Shown: positions 23,845-33,104, counted from the stretch's first letter. The stretch is DNA of 45,295 nucleotides from Paludibacteraceae bacterium (GCA_016285885.1 JAEERP010000018.1:1-45295); one strand, 5' to 3'. Numbers and translations: made by a program. Notes: a model not told the origin generated them from the sequence alone.

Positions 23845-25854
23845 CTATTTGCCCCCGCCGAAACGCTTAATCACGTTATAGACCGAATATAGACCCAACT
23901 CGCCCGCCTTGCTCAGGTCCGCGATGCCCTCATCCTTTTTCTTCAAGTAGATATTCGTCAGTCCGCGGTTGAAGTAAGCCTCCGCGAACGAAGGATGCAA
24001 GGCGATGGCCTTCGTGAAGTTCTCCAACGCGCGTTGATAGTTTTGTTGCCGCACATAGACATGCCCGCTGTTGTACCACACCGGAGCGAAGTCTGGCATC
24101 AGCAGCTTCACCCGATCATAATCCTGTTGCACCAAATCGCAGACCACCTGCCCCATCATGGATAAATCGGACCCCTCGGAGAGCGTCACATCGCCTTTGC
24201 TGACCAACTCCACGTCCGAGAGAAACTTCTGGTAACGCACGTTAGCCCGACAGAAGCAATAGATCCATTCATTCTCTGTATCACCGCCCGCTATCGCCTT
24301 GCTCAGGTCTTCCAAGGCGCTCTCATAGTCCGAGACGCAGACATAATCCATGGCACGGGCGAAATAGACCTTCGAAGAGGAATCCTTAGCCAACGTGCGG
24401 GTAGCCTGTTCGATGCGGGAGAAGCACAGGAGCAGCTGGTCGTTGTCGATCTGCTGTTCGTCACACGAGAGGGTGAGTTTCTCCGGGTAGATACGCTTGG
24501 CATTGAACTCGCTCACGTGGCGGTCGAAGAAGGAGGTTTTCCCCAGGGTGGAGCCTGACTTCGGACGGGAGGTCAGCTTGACGACCCCACACAGTTCGAC
24601 GTGGAAGTTCACATTCTGGACGCGGCCTCTCGACTCGCTCCTGTAAGAAAGGCGGCTCATCTCCTCCTGCTTATCCATCACAATCATATTGTTGTGATTA
24701 TTCATGTTATTCTTCTTTTTCTCCCTCTTCGCCAAGGCACTCTTGTCCGACGAAAGGCTCTCCTTCTCCCCCTGCTGCTTCACGCTGAGCGCCTTCACAT
24801 AATCAGCTTCGGCACCCCGCTTGTCATTCACCTTCCGCTTCAGTTCGGAGCGGATGAAGTAGGCAGGGTAAAAGGTAGGATGTTCCTTGATGATAACCGA
24901 GATATCCGTTATGGCGGAGCGGTACTGCCCTAAATCTTTTTTCAGCAAAGCCCTGTTATAGACCGCAAAGTGATTCTCCGGGTCCAGGTTCAGCACCTCG
25001 TCATAATCCTCCAACGCAAGACGTTTCTGCCCCTTCTCCGTCCGAAGGATCGCGCGGTTGAAGTAGGCTTGGGCGCAGGTCGGGTTCAATTGGATCGCAT
25101 AATCATAGTCCGAGACGGCGCCCACCGTATCCCCAACATCCACCAAGACGATGCCTCGGTTCACATAATAGTTCACGCAGTAAGGATCCAGACGGATCGC
25201 CTCGTTCATCTCATACAGCGCCTTCCCATGTTCCTTCCTAGCATTCAGGACATAACCATACGCGGCATGTCCATCAGGAGAGAAACGGTCGATCGAGAGC
25301 ACCTTCTCGAAATCGGCGAGTGCGCCCAGCGTGTCACCGTTGTAGAAGGAGGAATAGCCCCTCCGCAGGTAGGCCTCCTTGTAATTCGGATAGGTCCTCA
25401 GAAGTTCAGAGAATACGACGATGGACGAGTCCCAACGCTCCGCCCCCGCATAGGCAGCCCCTTTGCAAAGCATAAGATACTTATTCTTAGGCTCGAACTC
25501 CAACCCCTTGTTAAAGTCAGCCAAAGCCTCATCAATCCTGTTCAGGCTCGCGCGGGCGGCGCCACGGCAACGGTAAGCGTCCACCAAGAAGGGGTTCCGC
25601 TCCAGCGCCATGTTGCAATCGGCCTCCGCCCCCACATAATCCTCCAAACTGATCTTCGCCACGCCACGGTAGAAGTAGGGATCCGCCCAATAAGGCTTCA
25701 CCCCTATGATTTTATTGAAATATTGGATGGAGAGGGCATAGTCCTCGAAATAGATCGCATTCCTTCCTATATCCATCATTCGCTTCGTGTTGATCTGAGC
25801 CATTAGCCCCGTCACGAAGAACAACAATAGAGAAAAAAAGGTGAGCCGTTTCAT
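23845..25854 (-). CDS. Exported tetratricopeptide repeat (TPR) protein
   Basis: A 669-residue protein. The signal peptide is MKRLTFFSLLLFFVTGLMAQ. TPR units run from about residue 24 to 350 in tandem (for example DYALSIQYFNKIIGVKPYWADPYFYRGVAK), then a polar insert with a Lys/Asn-rich patch (~372-392), a mixed region (~400-520), and further TPRs near the C-terminus (ALENFTKAIALHPSFAEAYFNRG). TPRs mediate protein-protein contacts; in the periplasm or at the outer membrane this is probably a scaffold. No enzyme domain is visible. It lies 101 bases after radA on the same strand, and its stop codon touches the stop of the NlpC/P60 gene with no base between them. Confidence 0.9.
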   Translation of the reverse strand: MKRLTFFSLLLFFVTGLMAQINTKRMMDIGRNAIYFEDYALSIQYFNKIIGVKPYWADPYFYRGVAKISLEDYVGAEADCNMALERNPFLVDAYRCRGAARASLNRIDEALADFNKGLEFEPKNKYLMLCKGAAYAGAERWDSSIVVFSELLRTYPNYKEAYLRRGYSSFYNGDTLGALADFEKVLSIDRFSPDGHAAYGYVLNARKEHGKALYEMNEAIRLDPYCVNYYVNRGIVLVDVGDTVGAVSDYDYAIQLNPTCAQAYFNRAILRTEKGQKRLALEDYDEVLNLDPENHFAVYNRALLKKDLGQYRSAITDISVIIKEHPTFYPAYFIRSELKRKVNDKRGAEADYVKALSVKQQGEKESLSSDKSALAKREKKKNNMNNHNNMIVMDKQEEMSRLSYRSESRGRVQNVNFHVELCGVVKLTSRPKSGSTLGKTSFFDRHVSEFNAKRIYPEKLTLSCDEQQIDNDQLLLCFSRIEQATRTLAKDSSSKVYFARAMDYVCVSDYESALEDLSKAIAGGDTENEWIYCFCRANVRYQKFLSDVELVSKGDVTLSEGSDLSMMGQVVCDLVQQDYDRVKLLMPDFAPVWYNSGHVYVRQQNYQRALENFTKAIALHPSFAEAYFNRGLTNIYLKKKDEGIADLSKAGELGLYSVYNVIKRFGGGK

Positions 25855-25955
25855 ATCCTTCCAATTAAATTCGTTTACATTCTATGGGTCTATCCATATC
25901 CTACCAACGCAGCGCCTCGTCGGATATTTCCTCCCAATCCGTTAAAAAAAGCAAA

Positions 25956-27326
25956 TCATCCGAAGAGTGCGGAGAAGGCCTCGTCCACCTTCTTAGCGCA
26001 GACCACCTCGATGTTCCACTTCTTCACGTCCAAGTTCTTGAACTCAGGGATGATGATGCGTTTGAAGCCTAACTTCTCCGCCTCGGAGATGCGCTGCTCG
26101 ATACGGTTCACGGGGCGTATCTCACCCGACAAGCCTATCTCGCCCGTCAAACAGGTCCTGGCGTCCACCACGATATCCATGTTCGACGAGAGGATAGCGC
26201 TGATGATGGCGAGGTCCAATGCGGGGTCGTTGATCCGCAGGCCGCCCGCTATGTTCAGATAGACATCCTTCTGCGCCAGCTTAAAGCCGACACGCTTCTC
26301 CAGCACCGCCAAGAGCATGTTCAGCCTACGGATGTCGAAGCCCGTGGTGGAGCGTTGCGGCGTACCGTATGCGGCGGAGCTCACGAGCGACTGCACCTCG
26401 ATCAGGAAGGGACGTACCCCCTCGATGGCTACACCGACAGCCGTACCGCTCAAACCCGTATGGTTATTGCTCAGCAGGAGCTCGGATGGGTTCGTGACCT
26501 CACGCAGACCGGACTGCTGCATCTCGTAGATGCCTAATTCGGCCGTGCTGCCGAAACGGTTCTTGATGGAACGGAGGATGCGGTACATGTAGTGCTGGTC
26601 GCCTTCGAACTGCAGCACCGTATCCACGATATGCTCCAGCACCTTCGGTCCGGCGATGTTGCCCTCCTTGTTGATGTGGCCCACCATCAGGACGGGTACC
26701 CCGCTCTCCTTGGCGAACTTCAGGATGGCGGCGGCGCACTCGCGCACCTGGGAGACGCTGCCCGGGGAAGACTCCACCAACTCCGTGCTGATGGTCTGGA
26801 TCGAATCGATCACCACCAAGTCCGGCTGCACGTTCTGGATATGCACGAAAATCTGCTCCAACGAGGTCTCGCTGACGATAAAGCAGTTCGGGTTGGACTT
26901 CACGGAGAGGCGATCCGCACGTAGCTTCAACTGCTTGACGCTCTCCTCGCCCGAGACGTAAAGGGTCTTCTTGTTGAAGAGGCTCAGCACGATTTGGAGG
27001 ATGAGGGTGGACTTACCGATGCCCGGTTCGCCGCCGATCAGCGTGAGGGAGCCCGGCACGATGCCGCCGCCCAAGACACGGTTGAACTCATTGTTGCCCG
27101 TGTCGTCACGCACCTCCTCCGAGGTCTCCACATCATCGATGCAGACAGGCTTTGAGGCACCATTGTCGGGCATGAAATGGAGCGATTGGTGGCTCTTCCC
27201 GCTATCCTTCCGCACCAACTCCTCGACATAGGTGTTCCACTCGCCGCAGGCAGGGCACTTCCCCACCCACTTCGAGGCCTCCGCCCCGCAGTTCTGGCAC
27301 ACGTATACAGATTTGGTCTTTGCCAT
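25956..27326 (-). CDS. radA: DNA repair protein RadA (Sms)
   Basis: A 456-residue protein of normal family length. It has an N-terminal four-cysteine zinc finger (CQNCG...CPACGEW, ~10-30), a RecA-like ATPase with Walker A GGEPGIGKST (~93-102), the RadA-specific KNRFGS motif, and a C-terminal Lon-protease-like (S16) domain (~300-450). RadA is a branch-migration helicase acting with RecA in recombination and repair. It starts 18 bases after the LD-carboxypeptidase gene, so it is likely in the same transcript as prmA and the Pif1-like helicase. Confidence 0.97.
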   Translation of the reverse strand: MAKTKSVYVCQNCGAEASKWVGKCPACGEWNTYVEELVRKDSGKSHQSLHFMPDNGASKPVCIDDVETSEEVRDDTGNNEFNRVLGGGIVPGSLTLIGGEPGIGKSTLILQIVLSLFNKKTLYVSGEESVKQLKLRADRLSVKSNPNCFIVSETSLEQIFVHIQNVQPDLVVIDSIQTISTELVESSPGSVSQVRECAAAILKFAKESGVPVLMVGHINKEGNIAGPKVLEHIVDTVLQFEGDQHYMYRILRSIKNRFGSTAELGIYEMQQSGLREVTNPSELLLSNNHTGLSGTAVGVAIEGVRPFLIEVQSLVSSAAYGTPQRSTTGFDIRRLNMLLAVLEKRVGFKLAQKDVYLNIAGGLRINDPALDLAIISAILSSNMDIVVDARTCLTGEIGLSGEIRPVNRIEQRISEAEKLGFKRIIIPEFKNLDVKKWNIEVVCAKKVDEAFSALFG

Positions 27327-27344
27327 AATTGTTCTAGTTAATGA

Positions 27345-28388
27345 TCATTCAAAAGAGAGCGTCGCATTATCCTTTCCGACGTTCAGCTTCACATTACGGC
27401 CCATATAAACCGCATAGTTCGTGTTGTCATGACCAACATTCAGGCCATACATCACAGGGATCTTCAAGTCCTTCACCTTGCTCAGGATGATCTCGTTGAT
27501 CGGCTTGTCCGAGCCTTGGTTCATATTGGTGAACTCACCCACCACCAAACCTTTGATACAGTCCAGCTTGCCGCTCAGCTTCAAGTTCGTAAGCATACGG
27601 TCCAAGTGGTAGTTGCTCTCGCCCGTGTCCTCGATCAGCAGGATAGCGTCCTTCGCGTTCAGGTCGAACAACGTGCCGCCCAGGCTGTAAATCAGGGAGA
27701 GGTTACCGCCCACCAGACGTCCCTCAGCCACGCCCACGACACAATCCTCGTTGGTCGGGATCGAATAGGAGATCGTCTCGCCGAACAAAGCCTTGCGAAG
27801 CGTCTCCACGCTCTCGGTATCCGACAATTTATTCACCATAGGGCCATGGATGCTCTCAATGCCCAAGTTATTCAAAGCGACATGCAAAGCGGTCACGTCA
27901 CTGTAACCGACCACCCATTTAGGGTTCTTCTGGAACTTCTCCAGATCCAGGAAGGAGACCACCTGCGCCGCGCCATATCCGCCACGAGCGGAAATCAACG
28001 CCTTGATGTTAGGGTTATCCATCAACTTCTGCAGACCGATGATACGATCCGACTGCGAACCCGCATAGCGTCCGTCATCCCCATAGAGGTTCTCAGCCTC
28101 AACCACCTGCAATCCCCACGATTTCAGTTTGGAGATTCCTGCCGACAAATCACTTTTCGTCACCTTGTTCGACGCCGCGAAGACCGCCACCGTGTCCCCC
28201 TGCTTCAGGTAAGCCGGACGGATGTCCTGCGTGATCTCCTTCTGCTCAGAAAGGACCTTCTGGTAATACTCGTAGGTGTAGACCATCTCGTTCGTAGTGT
28301 TGTAATAATTCTCCTCGTACACCTTCTTGCAGGAAGGGGCGAGCATTAAGACCGACGCGAACGCCGCCATGTACGTTTTCAGTTTCAT
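27345..28388 (-). CDS. LD-carboxypeptidase (peptidase family S66) lipoprotein
   Basis: A 347-residue protein. The signal peptide ends at C20 (LAPSC), followed by KKVYEEN. The S66 fold starts at about residue 60 (GDTVAVFAASN). Family motifs are ARGGYGAAQV, the nucleophile block VGYSDVTALH (Ser ~163), the HGPM segment, LLIEDTGE (likely catalytic Glu), and a C-terminal VGHDN with a candidate catalytic His. Most S66 enzymes, such as LdcA, are cytoplasmic and trim tetrapeptides during wall recycling or cleave microcin C-type compounds. This one carries a lipoprotein signal, so it should act in the periplasm or at the outer membrane. It lies 6 bases after the helicase gene and 18 before radA. Confidence 0.9.
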   Translation of the reverse strand: MKLKTYMAAFASVLMLAPSCKKVYEENYYNTTNEMVYTYEYYQKVLSEQKEITQDIRPAYLKQGDTVAVFAASNKVTKSDLSAGISKLKSWGLQVVEAENLYGDDGRYAGSQSDRIIGLQKLMDNPNIKALISARGGYGAAQVVSFLDLEKFQKNPKWVVGYSDVTALHVALNNLGIESIHGPMVNKLSDTESVETLRKALFGETISYSIPTNEDCVVGVAEGRLVGGNLSLIYSLGGTLFDLNAKDAILLIEDTGESNYHLDRMLTNLKLSGKLDCIKGLVVGEFTNMNQGSDKPINEIILSKVKDLKIPVMYGLNVGHDNTNYAVYMGRNVKLNVGKDNATLSFE

Positions 28389-28394
28389 AGCAAA

Positions 28395-30965
28395 TTATAT
28401 ATTTATATGTTTAATCCAATCCATAACGGAGGAAAGACCTAGACCATCGTCCTTCCCTTTAGGTGATTCAGAGGCCACCGCCGCCTTTTTGTTTTCCATC
28501 AACGCCAGCCGTATCTCCGCCCAAGTGTACTTCTCGCCACACTCCTTGCGCAGGTCGCTGACTCCCATTTCGGGATGTTGGTCGATGAAGGCAGATACTT
28601 CCTTCAACCTATCCGGCGGGCATACCTCCTCCGCATCCAGTTCACCATGTTCCACGCAGCGCAGCAGATGCGACTCGATGGTGCTCTCCACCAAGCCACG
28701 CTCCTCGGCGATCTCCTTCGTTGTCTTTCCAGCCTTATACATCCTCAGAGTGATGTCATACGTCGACTCACCCTTCTCCTTCCCACGTTTATTGACCGAT
28801 GTGCGTTTCGGAGGACGGACGCTCTCCGCCGCCTCCGCCATAGGCTTACGCTCGTAGCCGAATTGCTCCACGCACTCCTCCACCACGGCCAGGATATCCT
28901 CCCCGTAACGATTTACGATCCCTTTGCCGACGCCCTGCACCTGCAGCAGCTCCGCCTCGTTCGCAGGCATCAGGTTCGCTATGTTGATCAGCGCCTTTTG
29001 GGCAAGCACCATATAGGCGGGGTAGTTCTGCGCGTCCGCCTCGTCCTTCCTCCACTCGCGCAACCGTTCGTAGAGCTCCGGATGCAAGATATCCGCCGAG
29101 AGGGAGGCATATTTCTCCTTCCCCTTCTTCCTCGCCTCATCCGCCTTAGCGGAGACGATGGCATCGGTTTTCGCCCGCAGGAAAGAAGCGACAGAGAAGC
29201 CCTCGCCACAAGCCCGTAACGTGGCCATCTTCTCGTCGTACCCCTCCTGCAACGAAGAGAGTATATCGTTGAAGTGCTTCGCCAGCTCCTTGTTGTCCGT
29301 CTGGATGGGCACCAAAGCCTCCAGGGCAGGGGCGACAATCGTCTCGCTCTCCTTCAGGAAATAGGCAGCCGCCTTCTGCGTGCGCTCCCGTATCTTAGCG
29401 TCAGCATCCACATCGCCGCTCTCCGTGGCCAGCTGCCTCACCTGTCCGACGAACCTTGCGCCGATGTCTCCGACACGGGTCACGAACTCCGAGAGGGAGT
29501 GGTCCAACGTGGACAAGGCATTCGGGTAAAGCTTGGCGAACGACTCCGACAGCAGGCGACGCATATCCCGCAGGGAAGAGAAGATCCGATCGAAGGAAAA
29601 CTGTTCGGAGACCAGCGTCACGAAATAGTCTCGGTGCAGGTCCGCGATCCTATCATTGTCCGGCACGCGCTCCTCCATCTCCCGGTTGAACAAATCGACG
29701 CGGCTGTCGTGACGAATAGAAGCGAGCGTGATGGGCGAACTCAGCACCATACCCTCCAACCGTTTGCAACGGCTCAAGGCCACATAGACCTGCCCGTGCG
29801 AAAACGAGGCGGCGGCATCGATGATGGCCCGCTCGAAGGTGAGGCCCTGGCTCTTATGGATCGTGATCGCCCAAGCCGTCTTCAGCGGATATTGCTCGAA
29901 GAGACCATCCACCTTCTCCTCTATCTCGTTCGTCTCCTTGTTCAATTCGTAGCGGACATTCTCCCACGACTCACGGCCCACGGTGATCAGATCACCCGTC
30001 CGGCGGTCCTCCACCACAATATCCTCACCGTCAATGCTTTTCACCACACCGACCTTTCCGTTGTAATATCTCTTCTCAGGGGAAGAATCGTTTTTGATGA
30101 ACATCACCTGCGCATTCTCCTTCAGCACTAACTCCGCGTCCGTAGGGTAGGCATATTCAGGGAAGGTGCCCTCAATCTTAGCCTTGAAGGTGTGAGGCTT
30201 CGTCTTCAGGGCGGAGAGTTTCGACTCATTGAGGCGCTGCGCCGTCGCGTTATGGGTAGTCAGGCGGATATAGCCCTCGCTATCGTCCGGGTTGAACTGA
30301 GGCTTACAATGGCTGTTCAGTTCAGCAAGCGTGGCGTCATCCACCTGGTTGTCACGTATCTTATTCAGCATGGCGATGAAAGCTTCATCCTCCTGACGGA
30401 AGATCTGTTTCAGCTCCACGCATGAGAAGTTGGTTCTTCGCAATGCCTGACTTGAGAAGAAATAGGGGGTCTCGTAGACCTCATGCAAGAGCGCCCACTC
30501 ATCATCCTTCACGACCGGCGTCAGCTGTTGCGTGTCGCCGATCATCAGCAGTTGCACCCCACCGAAAGGGGAGGAAGAGCGGCGCACCCGTCGCAGCACA
30601 TCGTCGACGCAGTCCAGCAGATCCGCACGTACCATACTGATCTCGTCGATCACCAAGAGATCCAGCGTGCGCATGATATTCATCTTCTCCTTCCGCAGTT
30701 TGCTCACATCCTTGGAAAGCGTGTTTTTCCCCGGCAAATAAGGTCCGAAGGGGATCTGAAAGAAAGAGTGGATCGTCACGCCCCCCGCATTGATGGCCGC
30801 CACACCCGTCGGCGCCACGACAATCATACGCTTAGGAGACTCCTCCTTCAGGTTTTTCAGGAACGTTGTCTTACCCGTTCCCGCCTTACCGGTCAGGAAC
30901 AGATTCGAGTTTGTCTCCCGGACAATCCGAAAGGCAAGCTCCAATTGAGAATTTGTTTGCATCAT
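28395..30965 (-). CDS. Pif1-like helicase with HRDC and helix-turn-helix C-terminal domains
   Basis: An 856-residue protein from the ATG at 30965 (MMQTNSQLEL); the frame is open upstream to 31109 but that part overlaps prmA and is not protein-like. The N-terminal half is a superfamily 1 Pif1/RecD2-type helicase: Walker A GKAGTGKTT (~26-34), LLVIDEISMV (Walker B), GDTQQL, and a C-terminal helicase block with WAITIHKSQGLTFERAI and VYVALSRC. Residues ~632-700 form an HRDC-like domain (YPAYMVLAQKAL...LLQVQGVG), and ~730-822 carry a Lys/Thr HTH_40-like helix-turn-helix (TTKEIAEERGLVESTIESHL). The tail is of the RecQ type, so this is a Pif1 core on a RecQ-like tail; likely role is resolving unusual DNA structures. 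It lies 34 bases after prmA. Confidence 0.92.
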   Translation of the reverse strand: MMQTNSQLELAFRIVRETNSNLFLTGKAGTGKTTFLKNLKEESPKRMIVVAPTGVAAINAGGVTIHSFFQIPFGPYLPGKNTLSKDVSKLRKEKMNIMRTLDLLVIDEISMVRADLLDCVDDVLRRVRRSSSPFGGVQLLMIGDTQQLTPVVKDDEWALLHEVYETPYFFSSQALRRTNFSCVELKQIFRQEDEAFIAMLNKIRDNQVDDATLAELNSHCKPQFNPDDSEGYIRLTTHNATAQRLNESKLSALKTKPHTFKAKIEGTFPEYAYPTDAELVLKENAQVMFIKNDSSPEKRYYNGKVGVVKSIDGEDIVVEDRRTGDLITVGRESWENVRYELNKETNEIEEKVDGLFEQYPLKTAWAITIHKSQGLTFERAIIDAAASFSHGQVYVALSRCKRLEGMVLSSPITLASIRHDSRVDLFNREMEERVPDNDRIADLHRDYFVTLVSEQFSFDRIFSSLRDMRRLLSESFAKLYPNALSTLDHSLSEFVTRVGDIGARFVGQVRQLATESGDVDADAKIRERTQKAAAYFLKESETIVAPALEALVPIQTDNKELAKHFNDILSSLQEGYDEKMATLRACGEGFSVASFLRAKTDAIVSAKADEARKKGKEKYASLSADILHPELYERLREWRKDEADAQNYPAYMVLAQKALINIANLMPANEAELLQVQGVGKGIVNRYGEDILAVVEECVEQFGYERKPMAEAAESVRPPKRTSVNKRGKEKGESTYDITLRMYKAGKTTKEIAEERGLVESTIESHLLRCVEHGELDAEEVCPPDRLKEVSAFIDQHPEMGVSDLRKECGEKYTWAEIRLALMENKKAAVASESPKGKDDGLGLSSVMDWIKHINI

Positions 30966-30999
30966 AACAGTTAGGTTTTTATATATAATTAAATGAGAA

Positions 31000-31839
31000 T
31001 CAGGCCTTTTCGAAGCGGACCGCCACCCAGCCGTTCTGTTCCTCGTGGGAGATCTTCCGCAAGCCATATCGGCGGGCCTCCTCCTCGATGACCGGTATGT
31101 CAGACTCATAGAAACCGCTCAGGAAGAGCAGGGAACCGCTACGCATCCGTTCCACATAATGACGGATATCCTGCAACAATATATTTCGGTTAATATTCGC
31201 CAAGATCACATCGAAAGTCTCTGTTTTCAGCGCCTCCGCGCCACCCAGGCGCAACTCGATGTCAGGCGTTCCGTTCATGACGATGTTCTCCTTCGCGTTC
31301 TCGTATGCCCACTCGTCGATATCAATGCCGACCACCTCCGTAGCGCCCTTTTTAGCGGCGAGGATAGCGAGGATAGCCGTACCGCAACCCATGTCGAGCA
31401 AGCGTTTGCCAGCGACATCGAGGCGAAGCAAAGCCTTCATCATGAGGGTCGTCGTGGCATGGTAGCCCGTACCGAAGGCCATCTTAGGGTTGATCACGAT
31501 GTCATATTTAGCCACCGGCACGTTCTTATGGAAGGAGCCGTGCACCACGCACTCGTCGCCGATCACGATCGGCTGGAAATAGTTCTTCTCCCACTCCTCG
31601 TTCCAGTCCTTGTCCTCCGCCTTGCGAGCCACGAAACGTATACCGTCATCATAGGGGAAGGATTCGAGGAGAGATTTCAGCGCCGATTCGTCGAAAACGG
31701 ACTCCTGCACATACCCCACGAGCTCGTCACCATCCATGGAGAAACTTTCGAACCCAACACCACCTAATTCATTGGACAACAAGTCCTTAACATATTCCTC
31801 ATCGGAAGAAAAAGAGAATACTACTTCAATGTACTTCAT
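31000..31839 (-). CDS. prmA: Ribosomal protein L11 methyltransferase PrmA
   Basis: A 279-residue SAM-dependent methyltransferase that modifies ribosomal protein L11. An N-terminal L11-recognition domain (~1-95) precedes a class I methyltransferase domain. Key motifs are MAFGTGYHATT (PrmA-typical), LLDMGCGTAILAI (SAM-binding motif I) and DVILANINRNIL (motif IV). The last residues of its coding region lie 34 bases before the Pif1-like helicase start, making prmA the likely first gene of a run that continues through S66, radA and possibly the TPR gene. It is divergent from the Ser/Arg-rich protein gene. Confidence 0.95.
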   Translation of the reverse strand: MKYIEVVFSFSSDEEYVKDLLSNELGGVGFESFSMDGDELVGYVQESVFDESALKSLLESFPYDDGIRFVARKAEDKDWNEEWEKNYFQPIVIGDECVVHGSFHKNVPVAKYDIVINPKMAFGTGYHATTTLMMKALLRLDVAGKRLLDMGCGTAILAILAAKKGATEVVGIDIDEWAYENAKENIVMNGTPDIELRLGGAEALKTETFDVILANINRNILLQDIRHYVERMRSGSLLFLSGFYESDIPVIEEEARRYGLRKISHEEQNGWVAVRFEKA

Positions 31840-31968
31840 CGATAAAAAACGTTAATTCGTCGATAATAATGAACCATACGTCCAACCCACTTGCAGGGGC
31901 AGAAACATTCCACTATCTTCGGAACGTTGAAATAAAGGAACGATGTATTCATTACAATATTTTTTTAA

Positions 31969-31976
31969 TATCTTTG
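31969..31976 (+). promoter_or_regulatory. Candidate -7 box for the Ser/Arg-rich protein and FadL-like gene
   Basis: TATCTTTG is an exact TAnnTTTG match 57 bases before the start codon at 32034. No TTTG stands at the usual -33 distance. A minus-strand match (TAATTTTG at 31993-32000) exists but would give prmA a leader of about 150 bases. Confidence 0.4.
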
Positions 31977-32020
31977 TCGAAACTTTATGATACAAAATTA
32001 CTTTTTTGAATTAAATAATA

Positions 32021-32026
32021 GGAGGG
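32021..32026 (+). promoter_or_regulatory. Strong Shine-Dalgarno site
   Basis: GGAGGG lies seven bases before the ATG at 32034. Strong Shine-Dalgarno sites are uncommon in this window, where most starts follow AT-rich leaders, so this gene may be highly translated. Confidence 0.6.
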
Positions 32027-32033
32027 TAAAGCC

Positions 32034-33104
32034 ATGAAAATTCTAAAATTAATGTTCTACGTGTTAGGAATCACACTCCTACCGTACAACGCCTTCGCTG
32101 TAGTGGACGATATTTACTACAATTCCGAAGACGCAGCAAAAGAAGCGGAAGAAGAGGCAGCCCGTGCGGAAAAGCTAGCCAAGGAGAGGGAGGAGGCCCA
32201 AAAGAAGGCTCAATACCAAACCATGGTGCTCAAGACCAAACAGCAGCAAAACGTCCGCGTCAACGATGACACGATCTTTGTCGAGGATCCGTCCATCGCA
32301 GGCGGTGAGTTCTACACGGATACCGTCATGGTTGAGAAAGGGGATGACTACACCTACACGGATCGATTGAACCGATTCCATGACGCAGGCATCCCGATGT
32401 ACAATAGCGAGGAGCTCATAGAGACCACCTCTCCGACCACCACGACTGTGTACATCAACACCGATCCTTACTACGGATACTATTGGGGCAGGCCATACTA
32501 CTTGGGATACTACTCCTACTCATGGCCATACTATCGCTACCACTGGGATCCATACTGGCACCACTACTACGGATGGGGACACTACTACTATCACCCACGT
32601 CCTCACTACTGGTACACGCCACGCCACTACGCTTTGCGTCACAACGTGCGTGACCTCAATCCGGCAAGAAACAGTGGTACTCGCATGATCAGAAGCAATA
32701 GCGCCAGGACATCCTCTTCTTTGAACAGAGGTTCTTCCGTACGCAGCAACAACGCAGGTAGCAGAACTGTCAGAAGCGGTTCTTCCGTACGCAACAGCAA
32801 CTCTACCCGTAGCAGCAATAGCGGTGCGGTGAGAAGCAGCAACTCTACCCGTAGCAGCAACAGCGGCTCGGTAAGAAGCAGCAGCCCATCCCGCAGCAGC
32901 AACGGATCCTCTGTAAGAAGCAGCAGCTCGTCCAGCAGATCTTCCAACTCCGTACGCTCCTCTTCGGGCAGCTCTAGGTCTTCCTACTCGGGTGGAAGCT
33001 CTCGCTCTAGCTACTCCTCTCCATCCTCAAGCGGTCGCTCATCCGGCAGCTATAGCGGCGGTGGTCGCAGTGGCGGTGGACGCAGCGGCGGAGGACGCAG
33101 ATGA
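32034..33104 (+). CDS. Exported low-complexity protein: helical, Tyr/Trp/His-rich and Ser/Arg-rich repeat regions
   Basis: A 356-residue protein with four visible zones. A signal peptide (1-22, ...PYNAFA) is followed by a charged Ala/Glu/Lys helix (~31-62), then a ~75-residue linker. Residues ~139-200 are extremely rich in Tyr, Trp, His and Pro (for example YYWGRPYYLGYYSYSWPYYR). Residues ~214-356 are almost only Ser, Arg, Asn and Gly. Within them a 14-residue repeat of the type SSNSTRSSNSGSVR occurs four times (254-267, 268-281, 282-295, 296-308), and the end is a GGGRSGGGR tail. I recognise no family; it is strongly basic and probably disordered. The FadL-like gene follows after 44 bases with no terminator, so the two are probably cotranscribed. 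A sticky, surface or nucleic-acid-binding role is conceivable but unproved. Confidence 0.85.
   Translation: MKILKLMFYVLGITLLPYNAFAVVDDIYYNSEDAAKEAEEEAARAEKLAKEREEAQKKAQYQTMVLKTKQQQNVRVNDDTIFVEDPSIAGGEFYTDTVMVEKGDDYTYTDRLNRFHDAGIPMYNSEELIETTSPTTTTVYINTDPYYGYYWGRPYYLGYYSYSWPYYRYHWDPYWHHYYGWGHYYYHPRPHYWYTPRHYALRHNVRDLNPARNSGTRMIRSNSARTSSSLNRGSSVRSNNAGSRTVRSGSSVRNSNSTRSSNSGAVRSSNSTRSSNSGSVRSSSPSRSSNGSSVRSSSSSSRSSNSVRSSSGSSRSSYSGGSSRSSYSSPSSSGRSSGSYSGGGRSGGGRSGGGRR
32793..32957 (+). repeat. Coding tandem repeat, ~42-bp unit
   Basis: Four copies of a ~42-bp unit (the last 39 bp) encode the 14-residue Ser/Arg/Asn repeat. The first two copies are nearly the same at DNA level, with AACTCTACCCGTAGCAGCAA in both; later copies drift. 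In-frame gain or loss of units would change length without breaking the protein. Confidence 0.75.

Noticed and set aside
30966-31109. A 48-residue N-terminal extension of the Pif1-like helicase
   Set aside because: It overlaps the end of prmA and is Arg/Ser-rich; the family starts right at MQTNSQLELAF.
32690-33095. Repeat array considered as a CRISPR
   Set aside because: The repeats are in-frame Ser/Arg codons without unique spacers of equal length, no cas genes are nearby, and the whole lies within one open reading frame.
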